Shown here: positions 24,249 to 36,689 of the stretch, piece by piece
Layout of the letters: the number at the start of each line of letters is the position of its first letter
Position numbering within the stretch: position 1 is the first letter of the stretch
NCBI GenBank assembly: GCA_030435675.1
Contig: JAUCMV010000006.1
Span: 124,001 to 188,000, forward strand
Length of the DNA: 64,000 nucleotides
Direction: 5' to 3'
Source: Steinernema hermaphroditum
Lineage: Eukaryota > Nematoda > Chromadorea > Rhabditida > Steinernematidae
Made by a program: the position numbers and the translations under genes
The notes under the pieces: model-generated
Databases searched by the model: none
What the model was told of the DNA's origin: nothing
The model's input: the letters and a program-made list of their open reading frames with translations, nothing else

Positions 24249-24983
24249 CTCCTTCTATGGTTTCTTGTTCCGAAAAAGGGACGAAATCCTTCCATATTGT
24301 ATGGTCGTGACAGTGAAAAATGATTGTTCGGGAACATCTAGAAATCAATTTTCGGCGCAATATGTAGGCATATTCTGAGGCAGTTTGACGGACACCAGTC
24401 AAGGGTCAGATCGAAAGATGGCGATGTATTTTCGCCTTCTTTAGTCAGCCATAGATCAACATTGTGGCATCCTTCTTATAAACCATTGCGTCGAAAATAT
24501 CGAAAAATAATATTTCTCCGATACAATATGCAAGCGAGTTTGCAACGATTCTTCTCATATCCATTCATCAGCCCTAATCCTTAAGACAGCCGTAAACCCG
24601 TCTTCCCGCCATGTTTACGATTGTCTCCAAGCGATAATTACACCTTATTCTACTGCGGACACCTGCACGCCCATACAACAAGCGGATATGGATCTGAGCA
24701 ATTAAACGAGTGAATGCCGTGTCAGGTCAGTCACGGTCCCGTGCGCAACAAGTTGCGACGGCGACGATACCATCGAGAAAGAGGCATAAAAGTTGTGATT
24801 CCCGTTTTGAGGTTTACGAGACGATAACGATCGACATCAACGGCAGTTTATTGTCGTGTTAACATGAATGCCAGTCAAGAATAAATGTCAATAAAATAAG
24901 AGATTTGTACATGAGATCGTGAGAAGACATTCGGACCCGTTAGGCGACGGATAATCCGTTGTTTGGCTAGGCGCTTCTTGCGG
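24249..24983. other. Left flank of the inverted repeat
   Basis: No gene supported. AATAAA-like signals near 24880-24900 may end transcription of the GPI gene at 24984-25912. Confidence 0.3.
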
Positions 24984-25912
24984 CTACCGACCCACGACGA
25001 AGGCGATTAACGCGAGGAGCGGGAGCGCGGCGAAGGTGGCGGAGTTGGCGGATTTGAAGGCGCTCGCCTCGACTACCGTGTGAATGTCGTAGTCTTTCGT
25101 CTTGAGGTCATCTGAAGGTGGATTCATTGGAAAGACACGAAAAGGAGAAACTCACTGAAGTAGCATTTTTCGGTCCTGAGGCCAGATACGAGTCTTCCCA
25201 TGGCGGTGAATCCGTTGACCAGGGGCTCCTCGAGCACACAGAGTCTGCCGTAGTTGGTGTCCTGACGGAGGAAGGGAAAGATGACGTCCAGGTCGGCAGA
25301 ATCGCGGAAGACGAAGTTCTGCGTTGCGGGCAGAGGTGCTTGTCCGCCTTGAAGGGAAACGGAGACGCGAACAGGGAAGTCAACATGCGCGCGGAGTCGG
25401 AAGGTCATGAGCTGGGAAGTGGCGTCGGCGACTTCGATGTCGGAGACGACGCTGTCTGCCGACTTTCCGAAGCGGTCCAAGGTGCGGAAGACACGACAGT
25501 CAGCTCCCGTGGTCTCATTGTGACGGTTGAAGTTCTCCCACTCGATGCACACGAAGTACCACGAGCGCTCCCGCAGGTCGTTGAGGGTCACCTGCTTCTC
25601 TTCGTTCACCGTGTCGGGGTAGATGACGCGGGATACGGTAGGATCTCCGGCCTTGAGAGGAATGGCGGAGACGTAGAGGGTGGGAAGAAGTGTGGGGGCA
25701 AGATGATTCTTGAGGAAATCATCATCCAAAATGATCCGGAAACCATGCTTCGTGGGGTCGGTGAAGGAGATCGCCCTTAAATTCAGATTTGTTCAAAGTC
25801 CAAAGACATTGGAGTACCTTGTTTGGACAAAGAGTCTTTGGTTGTAGCGGACAGAAGCCTCGGAAGGTGAGAAGAGGAGGAAAATGGCGAGAATCAACAG
25901 TCGGGGCGCCAT
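24984..25912 (-). CDS. Gene A, left copy: GPI-anchored-type surface protein
   Basis: Exons 25818-25912, 25156-25775 and 24984-25111 give 280 aa. Residues 1-19 are a signal peptide (MAPRLLILAIFLLFSPSEA). The C-terminus is a small-residue site followed by a hydrophobic tail ending at the stop (SANSATFAALPLLALIAF), the usual shape of a GPI-attachment signal. The ectodomain has few cysteines (a WYFVCIEWENF strand, GADCRVF, GRLCVLEE, EKCYF); this strand pattern is fibronectin-III-like but weakly so. Predicted cell-surface or extracellular. It is divergently transcribed from gene B, 1.37 kb apart. Very few changes separate it from the right copy (for example Asp/Glu before FPVRV). Confidence 0.85.
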
Positions 25913-27283
25913 TGCGTCTGAGTGGCGACTGTCCGGCGGCGGAAAAGGGCGAAAGGGGGCGGCGCCGGGGAGCTCCTCTGCAAGAAGAAGATATCGATAT
26001 GGCCGAGAATTCATTAATGAATAAACGAAGCGGCCAGCGGGAGAATAGCGAATCTCGGCACCTTTTAGGCGGTGATTAATCGCCTGCCTCCGGAGGGAAT
26101 CCTCGAACGGAGTTCATTACGCGTTAAACGAATTCCCCCAAGAGGGAGAAGAGGCCAATTAGGGAGTTGACCGGGACACGCGGCCGAAAGGTGCGAAAAC
26201 GATTAGGTGAAAGAAGAGAAGAAAATCGGCGCAGGTGGATCCGAAGTTCATAGAAGAAGGAAGCTGAGCAAATACGACTCGGAGGGGTCGGGAGGGGCGT
26301 GACTAAGTAGCCAAAGGAAGGAGCCAAACATGCGGATCAGAATATGAATAATCGCCGTCTTCGGCCTCTGCCAGCCCAGCTGTCACCTCAAGTTAGAATG
26401 AAACGTCCGAAGGTGCGCGAATGGCAACATCGGGCGATCTTATCTGGCGGGAAAGGGACAGAGAGTGCCCACACACGTTGACAGACAGATTTATCGTCTT
26501 TGAGTTAGCTGTGGGCGGGTGGACCCTGTAATCCACGAGCCTGCGGCGGGTCTACCTTTGATCGCGAACAAACAGAACGACGATTAGTCGTCGCCAATAA
26601 ACACGTCGTTTAGGTGGAGAAGGCGGCTCAGGTTGCGGGCGGACAAAGAGGAACAGGGTTCCCACACGACACATACTAATTTTGGTGTCCGTTTCTCTTT
26701 TGTAGGTTTACAGTAGTGGTGAGGGCCCAGAAAGGCGCGAAAGTGAGTTCTTCGCACTAATCGACGGCGACAGGCGAGGTCACCGCCTGAGGAGGTCGGG
26801 AATATTGCATAATCCGAGTTGCAGGGCGCCGTCTAAGACCTGACAGTTGGCGACTAATTAAAGCGCGCGAGATGGATGGGTCGTCGCCCGAGGCGCTGTG
26901 GGAAAGTTTGATTTCAATTCGGAGCCGGAGCTCGACGCTGCTAATCGACTGTTTGTTTGCAGAAGGCAGGGAGGAGCGCGCCTGATGGAAGGGCATGACC
27001 GTCCGGGTGATGAAAGGAAAAAACGACTGCGAACGACTTGTGAAGTGGGGTGGGTAGAGTTAGTTTACTACAAAAGGGTCAACGTTCCTTGTGAGTCATT
27101 TGGAAGTAATTGGGCTAAGAAGATCGAAAACTTGCCCACAGGGTGCGTCACCAAAAAAGAAGATGAAGACCGCAGCCCTCAGAGATCGACCAGAAGTGAT
27201 GCTTAAAAGGCAGAAAGCGATGCGATAGGCCAACTTTGCCTATTTATGGTCAATCGCCATCCATCGAGAGATTGATGATAAGC
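25913..27283. promoter_or_regulatory. Shared A/B promoter region, left arm
   Basis: This 1.37 kb lies between divergent genes A and B and is conserved almost exactly in the right arm (37455-38825). Open frames here (for example 26898-27206) are identical in both arms because the DNA is, not because they look like proteins. ATTA/TAAT cores are frequent, including ATTAATGAATTC and GTGATTAATCGCC. An upstream non-coding exon of gene B is possible. Confidence 0.45.
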
Positions 27284-28126
27284 ATGACTTCAACGACTGA
27301 AAAACAGTTTGGCGTCAAGACCAGATCAAGACGTCTAAAGGATAACGATGAACCTGAGATATTGACAAAGAAACGAAGAGTGCAGCAGAATGGTTCCACT
27401 GAGAAGATGCTAAGTCATCTCAAGCCAGAAACAAAATGTAGAAAAGGAAGAAGTAGAAGTCTTCTAGGAGTAACGAATGACAAAACTTCCGGCAACTGCA
27501 AAACTCTTCGTTCACTGACAGAAGAAGATAATGAGCAGATAGAGGATATGTGGAGCACAGCCTCTAAGAAAATGGAGCAATCTGTGCCGCCGGCAAATAC
27601 CGAGGCAGAGGAGGGCGAACTACAAACAAGCGAACGTCCAATAAGTTCTAGCGCTCACCCCTTTTTAACTGAAGAAGACGACCAGGAACTAGAGGATTTG
27701 TTCAATCTTCGCTCAATGAAAAAAGAATTTCTGGATATCAGTGACGACTTAGAGGCGAATCATCTGGAAAATGCGGTAACAAGGACAACCGACAGTCCCA
27801 AGAAATCCAATGCAGACATACCAGAGTCTATTGTAGTCGACCAAGAGGTTGAGATTATCAAAGAAGTCCCTCCGAAACTCAGAATGAAAAAATTGAAATC
27901 TGAAGAAGTGGTCGTTCTTTACGACAGCATGGAGACTGACCAAGACTGCGAATGTAAGGAAAACAAATACGATGCGTTATTGGAAAACTACAAGATGATC
28001 GAGAAGTATCTTGCCGAAGCCAAGCAGAAAACCTCGGTGCTACAGAAGGAAAACGACCGTTTGGAAGAGGTGCTTGACAAAACGTACTTGCGGTTTGAGG
28101 TGAAACCCAAGCAGGAGGAACTTTGA
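27284..28126 (+). CDS. Gene B, left copy: nuclear-type coiled-coil protein
   Basis: The ATG at 27284 gives 280 aa; an in-frame ATG at 27236 also exists. Residues 1-33 (MTSTTEKQ, KTRSRRLK, LTKKRRV) form a basic, likely nuclear-localisation segment identical in the right copy. The body is acidic and repeats a motif: LTEEDNEQIEDMW and later LTEEDDQELEDLF. The last ~55 residues form a coiled coil (YDALLENYKMIEKYLAEAKQ) ending LRFEVKPKQEEL. After codon 33 the right copy is only distantly similar. No known family recognised. It may act in chromatin or as a scaffold; this is inference. Confidence 0.75.
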   Translation: MTSTTEKQFGVKTRSRRLKDNDEPEILTKKRRVQQNGSTEKMLSHLKPETKCRKGRSRSLLGVTNDKTSGNCKTLRSLTEEDNEQIEDMWSTASKKMEQSVPPANTEAEEGELQTSERPISSSAHPFLTEEDDQELEDLFNLRSMKKEFLDISDDLEANHLENAVTRTTDSPKKSNADIPESIVVDQEVEIIKEVPPKLRMKKLKSEEVVVLYDSMETDQDCECKENKYDALLENYKMIEKYLAEAKQKTSVLQKENDRLEEVLDKTYLRFEVKPKQEEL

Positions 28127-28159
28127 CGTTTCGTGCAAGGCTAAACGAATATAAAATTT

Positions 28160-29655
28160 GAGAGTGAGTCAATAAACTAAAGGAAGCAATAAATATGCAA
28201 ATCGACCTCGTTTGTTTATTTGTCCAGGAGAAAGGGACGCGCTGCCCTACTAAGACCGGCGCTGGTCATCTACGGGAAGGAATAAAACACGGTCAAGACA
28301 TTCGACGACCGAAGTAATAACTGTGAGACCGTTTCGAAACAACAAAAAGGTTATGATCGTTGGAAATGACTGAGGGGGAAGAAGGCGCATAGACATAGGA
28401 GGACGCCTCATTAAACCTGGATGTGTAGGGTTCGCGCCAACCCGTCATACCTAATCGATTATAACGTCCCTCCTCCACCTTCCGTCGGCATTGAGACGAC
28501 CTGTTGTCCCAAAAAAACGACGCGTACCTCATCAAACAGCTAATTAAGATCTTCGCTTTGGCGCACCGCCTTCTGTCGGCGCGGATTCAGCGATTTCCGA
28601 ATTCCCTTGGAGACACGCCTGATTAGACAGGTCGCGGGAAACGAATCACGTTTGAGAGGGTTTGGCTACAAGACAAAGACGCTGGGAGACGTAATTGAGC
28701 CATTTAGCTCCATCGGGCACGGGCGAAGAAATGAAAAAGCGGGCAACAGTGGATTGTAGGCTGCGAGATCAGCAAAAAATATGCAAAGAAGGGATAAGAA
28801 ACGGTGAAGGTCGCGGCGGGAAAGTTTCTTTGGCTAATTAGGGGCCGGAAGTTTCTTTGGCCGGATCGTTTTTCGGTGCCGCCTAACGCGAGAGCGCAAT
28901 TAGCGTAATATGTTCCGGGCAGATGCATGAAAGAACGCCGAAAGAAAAGGTGTCTTCTTCGGAGGTGACCCACAAGGGGACGGTGAGTCACCGGAGGATC
29001 CGAGTCGAACTTTGGGTAAGCAAAGGCTGTAAATGAATAATTTATGGAGTTTTTATTGGTCCAACACCAGTGAGTAATTAGGGCGCTAGGAGAAGCACAG
29101 AAATCCAAACATGTGTTGACCTGAGCGGACAGGTCAACCCGCTGGATTAAGCTCGATGACGAACAGTTGCGCGCAGAAGCGCACTGCCTAACGCGTTTCT
29201 TTGTTTTGAGAAAGGCGATGCGGGCGCCGATAAGCTGGCGGAACTCAGAAGCGGAGTCTTCTCGCGCAATAAAACACTTCGAAGGCGGAGATCGAGAGGG
29301 GTTGTAAATTAATTTGGACGGCGAAGGGGAGGTACTGTAGGCGTCCTCTGATCGAAACCAGATGACGGAAGAAGGTTGGGCGATTACGTGCGAGTGACCT
29401 TCTGACTCCCGTAAAAGTGATATCCGATGAGTGATTGGCAATCAATCGACTGTCAAGGCGATATCCCAGTCGCGCACTCCTAAGGGGTCGAAATCGAATT
29501 CCGGCCAGAAAGGCTTCACGCGGTCAACGCGTCGGCGCCTCAGAGCTGTCAGTCAGCATTAGACGGAGGGCACCGGTTGAGCACGCATAATTGAGGTCGA
29601 AACCGCCGATTTGCATAACAGTTGGTGCCGCGGCGATCGGTTTGTTTGGGTGATC
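28160..29655. other. Non-coding arm tail, left copy
   Basis: Conserved in the right arm (35198-36670), and 28496-29170 is present a third time at 32741-33418. It is open for 245 codons on the minus strand, but the translation is low in protein character and the third copy breaks it. Frequent TAATTA/CAATTAG cores. Confidence 0.4.
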
Positions 29656-29935
29656 AATCACAAAGAGAACCGTCCTAAAATTTGTTCTCGACAACTTTTT
29701 TCGCGTTCCCTCCAGACCATTTCATTTGGCGTATTGTCAAACTTTTCGTTTTGGGATGGGGGGGGGGGGGGTGGGGGGGGGGGGTGTGGGGGGCGGGGAG
29801 AGGGTGAAACCGCCGATTGATAGTTGGTGGGGCGGGTTTGGGGGATAATAAAAGAGAACCGTCCTAAAATTTGTTCTCGACAACTTTTTTCGCGTTCCCT
29901 CCAGACCATTTCATTATGAGCGTCATTGTCAAACT
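29606..29935. repeat. Tandem duplication of arm end around a G-run
   Basis: A 65-bp segment (AAAGAGAACCGTCCTAAAAT to ACCATTTCATT) at 29662-29726 recurs unchanged at 29851-29915. Upstream sequence (GAAACCGCCGATT.. AGTTGG) is also repeated in decayed form. Between the copies, 29753-29803 is an almost pure G-run broken by single T, A and C bases. Confidence 0.9.
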
Positions 29936-30464
29936 CTCTTAACGTTAATTAACAGCGAGGAATTCACTTTCGGAGGTTCTAGCCATTACGCGCTGGTCTA
30001 CTTGAAGGATTGGCGGCGACCTCCGCTCGAGGAAGTTGTCGCAAAACTAATAAACGCAGCATTAATCGCCGTTCCCCTTGAGAGGCTCTTGACTCGTCCG
30101 ACGAAAGGCGACATCCGACTGCACAAATAATTATTGTAACGAATGGGGAATTTGCATAACGTGCGTACTGAATGAGGGTCGCATATGGGGATGCGAAACA
30201 CAGGCAAAATTCAAACGACGAGTTTAAGCCCATTGACAATGCTGTTTGACTTGTGCAACAACCATCACAAATCGGTCTTTACGATAAGTGATAGGATATG
30301 ATATTTACAAAAAAGCAGTTTCTTCTATGAACTGTACACACTGGGAGTCGGCGAATAGTAAATTGAAATCGTTATTTTCAGTTTTCTTTTTCGTGGAAAG
30401 ATGTTGTTTTTTAGTAATCTTTTTATGATAATTAATGAGCAAAGAAGTGAAAACAAAAACGTTT

Positions 30465-30536
30465 TTCCGATGCCGGGAATCGAACCCGGGCCTTGCGGGT
30501 GAGAGCCGCAAATCCTAACCACTAGACCACATCGGA
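30465..30536 (-). tRNA. tRNA-Glu (anticodon CTC)
   Basis: 72 nt on the minus strand. Acceptor stem TCCGATG/CATCGGA pairs fully, with discriminator A. A box TGGTCTAGTGG. Anticodon stem TGCGG/CCGCA encloses loop CTCTCAC, so the anticodon is CTC (reads GAG). T arm CCGGGTTCGATTCCCGG is intact. No intron. It stands alone in the spacer. Confidence 0.96.
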
Positions 30537-32740
30537 CACAATCTTCTTACCTTCGAGTAAAGTGATAGCACTAGCATTCAATTATAAGAAAGGTGGGCTA
30601 CATAATTTTTATTGGAATTCCAAGACATATTGCTCAGAGTGGTCAATCCTCGATCTAGCTGAAGTGTCGACTCTTGACAAGTCGACAGTGGCCCAATTGA
30701 GGCTCACTACTGTAACAACTGTCAGCACACATTCAATCACCTGTCCATTCCATCTGAGGCCCACTTAACTCGAGTGTTTTCGCGCATATTGTCCGGGTCA
30801 GAATCGTCACAATGGGCCGCAGGTGTGCATGAACTCACTGGCTAATTGCTGTTGGTTCAACAACGTTGACATCGACCCGTCTTTACAGGGGTCATCTTCG
30901 TCGGGGGCGCGCCATTCCCACGCAAGTGGCAATTACCCGTCTATCTCTAAATCATCGCTTTACCGCCATCGTACGCGCAGGCATATGCCGCCGCCACATC
31001 GGAGTGTCCCGAAGCGAGAGGAGCACGTCTGTCGCGGGTTATGTAAGTGGGTGCAATAATTATTTGTCAAATGGGCTTTCGGGGGTGATCGCAGCACGAG
31101 ATATGGCGGTGGGAAAGCCATAAAGAACGGTCTGCGAAAAGTCGGCTGGATGATGGGATTTTGTTTATATGGGTTCTGCGGAATTCTGTGACAGATGCTG
31201 AAGTCCCGTCTCGTTTCAAGGGTGGGAAAAGTCGCTTATGTGCAAGTGGTCTGCAGAATTTATATTGCTTCGCTTTATCGCTTTTATATGTACAGTATAA
31301 GCACGGTGATTTCCTCAGTCGAGCCTATGTGGTCTGGAGATTAATATCACTGTGATGTGACTAATTATGGGAAAGTCATAAGGGACGAAAAGTCACTAGA
31401 ACGTAGCCGGATCAGAATACAAAAAGACTGAAGGACATCTAAACTTTAGAAAAGTCAATCGTTACATCCCAGCTCCAATATTTAGATGTGATCAGCTCCA
31501 TCCAGCCTTGATAGCGAAAGATTTACTTCTCTCTGATACGATCAGATAAATCGTAAAAGCCACACGGAAGAGTTCGCGAAAAATCGCACAGATGGGAGAT
31601 TTATGGCGTGTGTGCTTTTGAGAATTTATTGGCAGATGGCAGAGTTTTATTTGTCTTAGTATAGGCTGAGTGCGGAAAACGTCAATACGGAAACAGTTTT
31701 GCGATCGAGCAACTGATTGGAAAAATGTAAAAATCATGTAAGTCTGCACACCATGGAATGCTCTTTTTAGCAGTATTACAATAACTATTGCTTTTCTTGT
31801 TTGCCATATTCCATAAACCATAATTAAAACTTTCTGGACTAGTTTTTTTACTCTCAGATTCTCATTTTGTCTCGATCTACTGAACTAGACGCTAAAGTAT
31901 TAAATCCCCATAATTAGTCTGCCCTAAATTCCTCGCTGCTCTCAAAGCTTTACCGCAACTCGACAACTTCCATAAATCTCCGGCAACGAGCTCATTAACA
32001 AGCCCATTACGCTTTCTTCTTCCACCGGCCGCCTTTTGTTGTTCACCGATAGGGAACTCTTTTTAGTGGCACGCTTCATTAGGCACGTCAGCTGAATCAC
32101 CATTCAAGAAGACATTCAAACCGCTCACGTCAATGATTTTCACATAAATAATCAAACGGAGTCGTTTTGCGAGCAGCGAAGACGTGAAATTGTCAAATAA
32201 ATTATGCAAAAAACGCGGAACAACTGCGATCCATCTGCGCTCGGGCGCAGGCACGACACGCAACTGCTAGGTGGTGAGCCGTCTAATTTCGTGTCAGCAG
32301 TGAAATACATATGTCAGCGTTCGAATCGCCGAGCGGCCATCACTATGCTATGGAAAAAATATATTATAGGATGCTTTGTTCTGCTAGTCGGCTGTGAAAA
32401 GGAGAGCGAAAAATGCCCTTTGTGTTAGTTTTTTTTTCATTAGTATTCCTGTTAGAATATTGGATAGGAAGGCATGTAGCGCTACGTTCTTACGCGAGCG
32501 GATTTTCTTGACATTCATAACTGCCATTTCGTCTCTCTCTTGTTTTTAGTGGCACTCAGACATGACTCCGGCCATTTGTTACCTCTACCCTGGCTCTTAA
32601 TGCTCATGCATCTGAAGAGCAATGATTTATTTACGCACCTCATCAGCTATGAATCGACTTGCATACTTAAACACATCGCGCAAGATATTTGTCAATCTGC
32701 CAGACATCAGATTGCACTTTTTAGAGAATGCACAAAAAAA

Positions 32741-33418
32741 AGACGACCTGTTGTCCCAAAAAAACGACGCGTACCTCATCAAACAGCTAATTATGATCTT
32801 CGCTTTGGCGCACCGCCTTCTGTCGGCGCGGATTCAGCGATTTCCGAATTCCCTTGGAGACACGCCTGATTAGACAGGTCGCGGGAAACGAATCACGTTT
32901 GAGAGGGTTTGGCTACAAGACAAAGACGCTGGGAGACGTAATTGAGCCATTTAGCTCCATCGGGCACGGGCGAAGAAATGAAAAAGCGGGCAACAGTGGA
33001 TTGTAGGCTGCGAGATCAGCAAAAAATATGCAAAGAAGGGATAAGAAACGGTGAAGGTCGCGGCGGGAAAGTTTCTTTGGCTAATTAGGGGCCGGAAGTT
33101 TCTTTGGCCGGATCGTTTTTCGGTGCCGCCTAACGCGAGAGCGCAATTAGCGTAATATGTTCCGGGCAGATGCATGAAAGAACGCCGAAAGAAAAGGTGT
33201 CTTCTTTGGAGGCATAGCTAAAGAAGATGGTGAGTCACCGGAGGGTCAGAGGCGAACTTTGGATGAGCGAAGGCTGTAAATGAATAATTTATGGAGTTTT
33301 TATTGGTCCAACACCAGTGAGTAATTAGGGCGCTTGGAGAAGCACAGAAATCCAAACATGTGTTGACCTGAGCGGACAGGTCAACCCGCTGGATTAAGTC
33401 CGATGATGAGCAGTTGCT
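32741..33418 (+). repeat. Third, partial copy of the arm tail
   Basis: From GACGACCTGTTGTCCC to GGTCAACCCGCTGGATTAAG it matches 28496-29170 in the same orientation. It is inverted relative to the right arm. Most of it is identical, but the segment near 33200-33270 has clustered changes (GGAGGCATAGCTAAAGAAG in place of GGAGGTGACCCACAAGG). It is cut at both ends within the arm sequence. Confidence 0.92.
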
Positions 33419-36400
33419 CGGGCTGTGTTTTGGTATATTTTCCTGTGGCTGTCACAGTTTTATGCTCTCCTATTCATACATAAAATCTGATTCCGCTCTG
33501 CATCAATAGTACACCGCCGGAACCCGCTATTCTCAAGTTCGATTCCGGTCGGAAGAAAACGATTTCCCCCCTCCCCTTTACGAGAAACACTTTTCTGTCG
33601 TCCCGATGCCCTCCAATTGCAAACAATACGACGCGCAATTCTTCCGCGCACGCGCGACGAGATCAAAGCGTCTCGACCGTCGTCCGCACAGTGAGGTGAT
33701 CAATCTAAATTTTATCGTCGCGTTCTCACCTCCGTGAATTCTTCTCTTTCGCTTTCGCCCCTCGTCAACTAATTAAGACAAATTGCGCTTTACGCTGTTG
33801 TGGCAATTTTGAGGGTAAGACGGAAGAGAAAAGGCAATTTGTTTTTCTTTGTTGAACGCGACTCGCATCCACCAAATAATTCCGCAGGATCTCTATTTCT
33901 GCCGTCTCCCTAACGGCAATTCATTTGACTTAGAATCCAAACATCCCTTAATATCACCTTAATATCAGACACTGACCGCGTGCGTCGATGCCACACAGCC
34001 ATAAAATTCTTTGTTTGGCAGCAACGACGATTTTTTACTCAAATGAAGTTAATTAACTGTTTGATAAGGCCCTTTGTAATCAATTTCACAGGCGTGTGGG
34101 GGAGAGAAGAAGCAATACTAAGGGATGGATTCTAATCAGAGCAGTGCTCGAGTTGGTTTTGAGTCGCTTTCCTGACCCGCCTTACTGGACATTTTTTGAC
34201 TCGGATGCCAATCCTTTTCCTACCTAAACTAAAAAGAAATGTCACTGTAAACCCCTAAAAGTAAAGATTCTTACTACGCCTTCTAACGGAATTGTGCTAT
34301 CCATTTTACAGCTCCAGAAGTCTGCTAGCACCTCTCTAATGACAGCTATCAATCTTTTCCCAGAGACCTGCTCACCGCCCATTAATTTTCCTTGCAAATT
34401 TTCATCACTCCTCAGTGGTAGCTCCGCGAAGTAGGAGACTTGGTAATAGGGGTTAGGGTTCAGCTCGACGTTGAGTGTCGTGCAAAAGTGTCGACATAAG
34501 ACATGGACTATCCGTATGTTAAAATTTTGTAGAAAACTCAACTTGTTACACTAATATGAATGGTCTTTAAACCTAGTCGATACTTTTGATCTACAGGGAC
34601 AAGCCCTGCAAAAGTACTTGGTAGGCCTTCCGACTCTTACCATTTTTGCCGCCCTACACATATTCTCTTTCAATTAAGCAGGGTCAACAAAAACCGTACA
34701 ATTACTAATTAGCATAAATTGAATTATCACGTCCCGAACCGGCGCCAGCCTAGCCACTTCCCGGATAATCCGTCAATTAGGTGCCGAAGCCGATTAGGCC
34801 AATTGCAGCCCTAGCGCACAAATGGCATTGTCCTGTCAAGTGGCTTCACGCCTCTGAGTTAAAATTCCAAATCAGCCTGAAAGACCCCTTAGGGCGCGTC
34901 CACTTATCGCATAATGGAGTAGAAGTTGTCGCGTGCGGAAATTAACCGAAATTCGGTAGCCTAATTGGTCTCAATTGGTCGCAAGGTGTGAAAATGATGG
35001 ATTACTTCTATAAGTGGCGATGGCGACCTCGCGAAAAACGAAGAAATCTACTGTAGTTTTAGTGAAGCAACTGACATTCCTGCGGCGTTTATTGACACCG
35101 CTAATGATCTTACTACGGTGGGTCTTGCGAAAAGAGAAGCAGTAAATTAATTCTTCAAAGTTTTAAGGCGCCTGCGGCTCGAGCACATGATCGATGGCCC
35201 AAACAAACCGATCGCGGCACCAACTGTTATGCAAATCGGCGGTTTCGACCTCAATTATGCGTGCTCAACCGGTGCCCTCCGTCTAATGCTGACTGACAGC
35301 TCTGAGGCGCCGACGCGTTGACCGCGTGAAGCCTTTCTGGCCGGAATTCGATTTCGACCCCTTAGGAGTGCGCGATTGGGATATCGCCTTGACAGTCGAT
35401 TGATTGCCAATCACTCATCGGATATCACTTTTACGGGAGTCAGAAGGTCACTCGCACGTAATCGCCCAACCTTCTTCCGTCATCTGGTTTCGATCAGAGG
35501 ACGCCTACAGTACCTCCCCTTCGCCGTCCAAATTAATTTACAACCCCTCTCGATCTCCGCCTTCGAAGTGTTTTATTGCGCGAGAAGACTCCGCTTCTGA
35601 GTTCCGCCAGCTTATCGGCGCCCGCATCGCCTTTCTCAAAACAAAGAAACGCGTTAGGCAGTGCGCTTCTGCGCGCAACTGTTCGTCATCGAGCTTAATC
35701 CAGCGGGTTGACCTGTCCGCTCAGGTCAACACATGTTTGGATTTCTGTGCTTCTCCTCGCGCCCTAATTACTCACTGGTGTTGGACCAATAAAAACTCCA
35801 TAAATTATTCATTTACAGCCTTTGCTTACCCAAAGTTCGACTCGGATCCTCCGGTGACTCACCGTCCCCTTGTGGGTCACCTCCGAAGAAGACACCTTTT
35901 CTTTCGGCGTTCTTTCATGCATCTGCCCGGAACATATTACGTTAATTGCGCTCTCGCGTTAGGCGGCACCGAAAAACGATCCGGTCGCATCCTAATTAGC
36001 CAAAGAAACTTTCCCGCCGCGACCTTCACCGTTTCTTATCCCTTCTTTGCATATTTTTTGCTGATCTCGCAGCCTACAATCCACTGTTGCCCGCTTTTTC
36101 ATTTCTTCGCCCGTGCCCGATGGAGCTAAATGGCTCAATTACGTCTCCCAGCGTCTTTGTCTTGTAGCCAAACCCTCTCAAACGTGATTCGTTTCCCGCG
36201 ACCTGTCTAATCAGGCGTGTCTCCAAGGGAATTCGGAAATCGCTGAATCCGCGCCGACAGAAGGCGGTGCGCCAAAGCGAAGATCTTAATTAGCTGTTTG
36301 ATGAGGTACGCGTCGTTTTTTTGGGACAACAGGTCGTCTCAATGCCGACGGAAGGTGGAGGAGGGACGTTATAATCGATTAGGTATGACGGGTTGGCGCG

Positions 36401-36689
36401 AACCCTACACATCCAGGTTTAATGAGGCGTCCTCCTATGTCTATGCGCCTTCTTCCCCCTCAGTCATTTCCAACGATCATAACCTTTTTGTTGTTTCGAA
36501 ACGGTCTCACAGTTATTACTTCGGTCGTCGAATGTCTTGACCGTGTTTTATTCCTTCCCGTAGATGACCAGCGCCGGTCTTAGTAGGGCAGCGCGTCCCT
36601 TTCTCCTGGACAAATAAACAAACGAGGTCGATTTGCATATTTATTGCTTCCTTTAGTTTATTGACTCACTCTCGAATTTAATTCAAACA

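Larger units (their letters stand above)
24985..29655 (+). repeat. Left arm of a large inverted repeat
   Basis: This arm matches the reverse complement of 35198-39755 nearly base for base, apart from the body of gene B. Outer limit: CGACCCACGACGAAGG at 24988 pairs with CCTTCGTCGTGGGTCG ending at 39751. Inner limit: after GATCGGTTTGTTTGGG near 29650 and before 35198. Length is about 4.67 kb. The order in the arm is gene A (-), shared promoter, gene B (+), then a 1.5-kb non-coding tail. Confidence 0.95.
29656..35197. other. Spacer of the inverted repeat
   Basis: Holds the G-run, tRNA-Glu, the third arm fragment (32741-33418) and otherwise no supported protein gene. Open frames at 31492-31821 and 34242-34541 (-) look like chance. 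Confidence 0.5.

Noticed and set aside
25118..25780. 220-codon plus-strand frame
   Set aside because: Antisense shadow of gene A exon 2; it is broken in the right arm while gene A stays intact.
26898..27206. 102-codon frame identical in both arms (also 37532-37840)
   Set aside because: Lies in the shared promoter, repeated with the arm. No domain; the downstream gene B start is better supported.
28704..29441. 245-codon minus-strand frame repeated at 35404-36129 (+) and partly at 32951-33175
   Set aside because: It is conserved only because the DNA is triplicated. The third copy cuts it, no splice or start context supports it and the composition is not protein-like.
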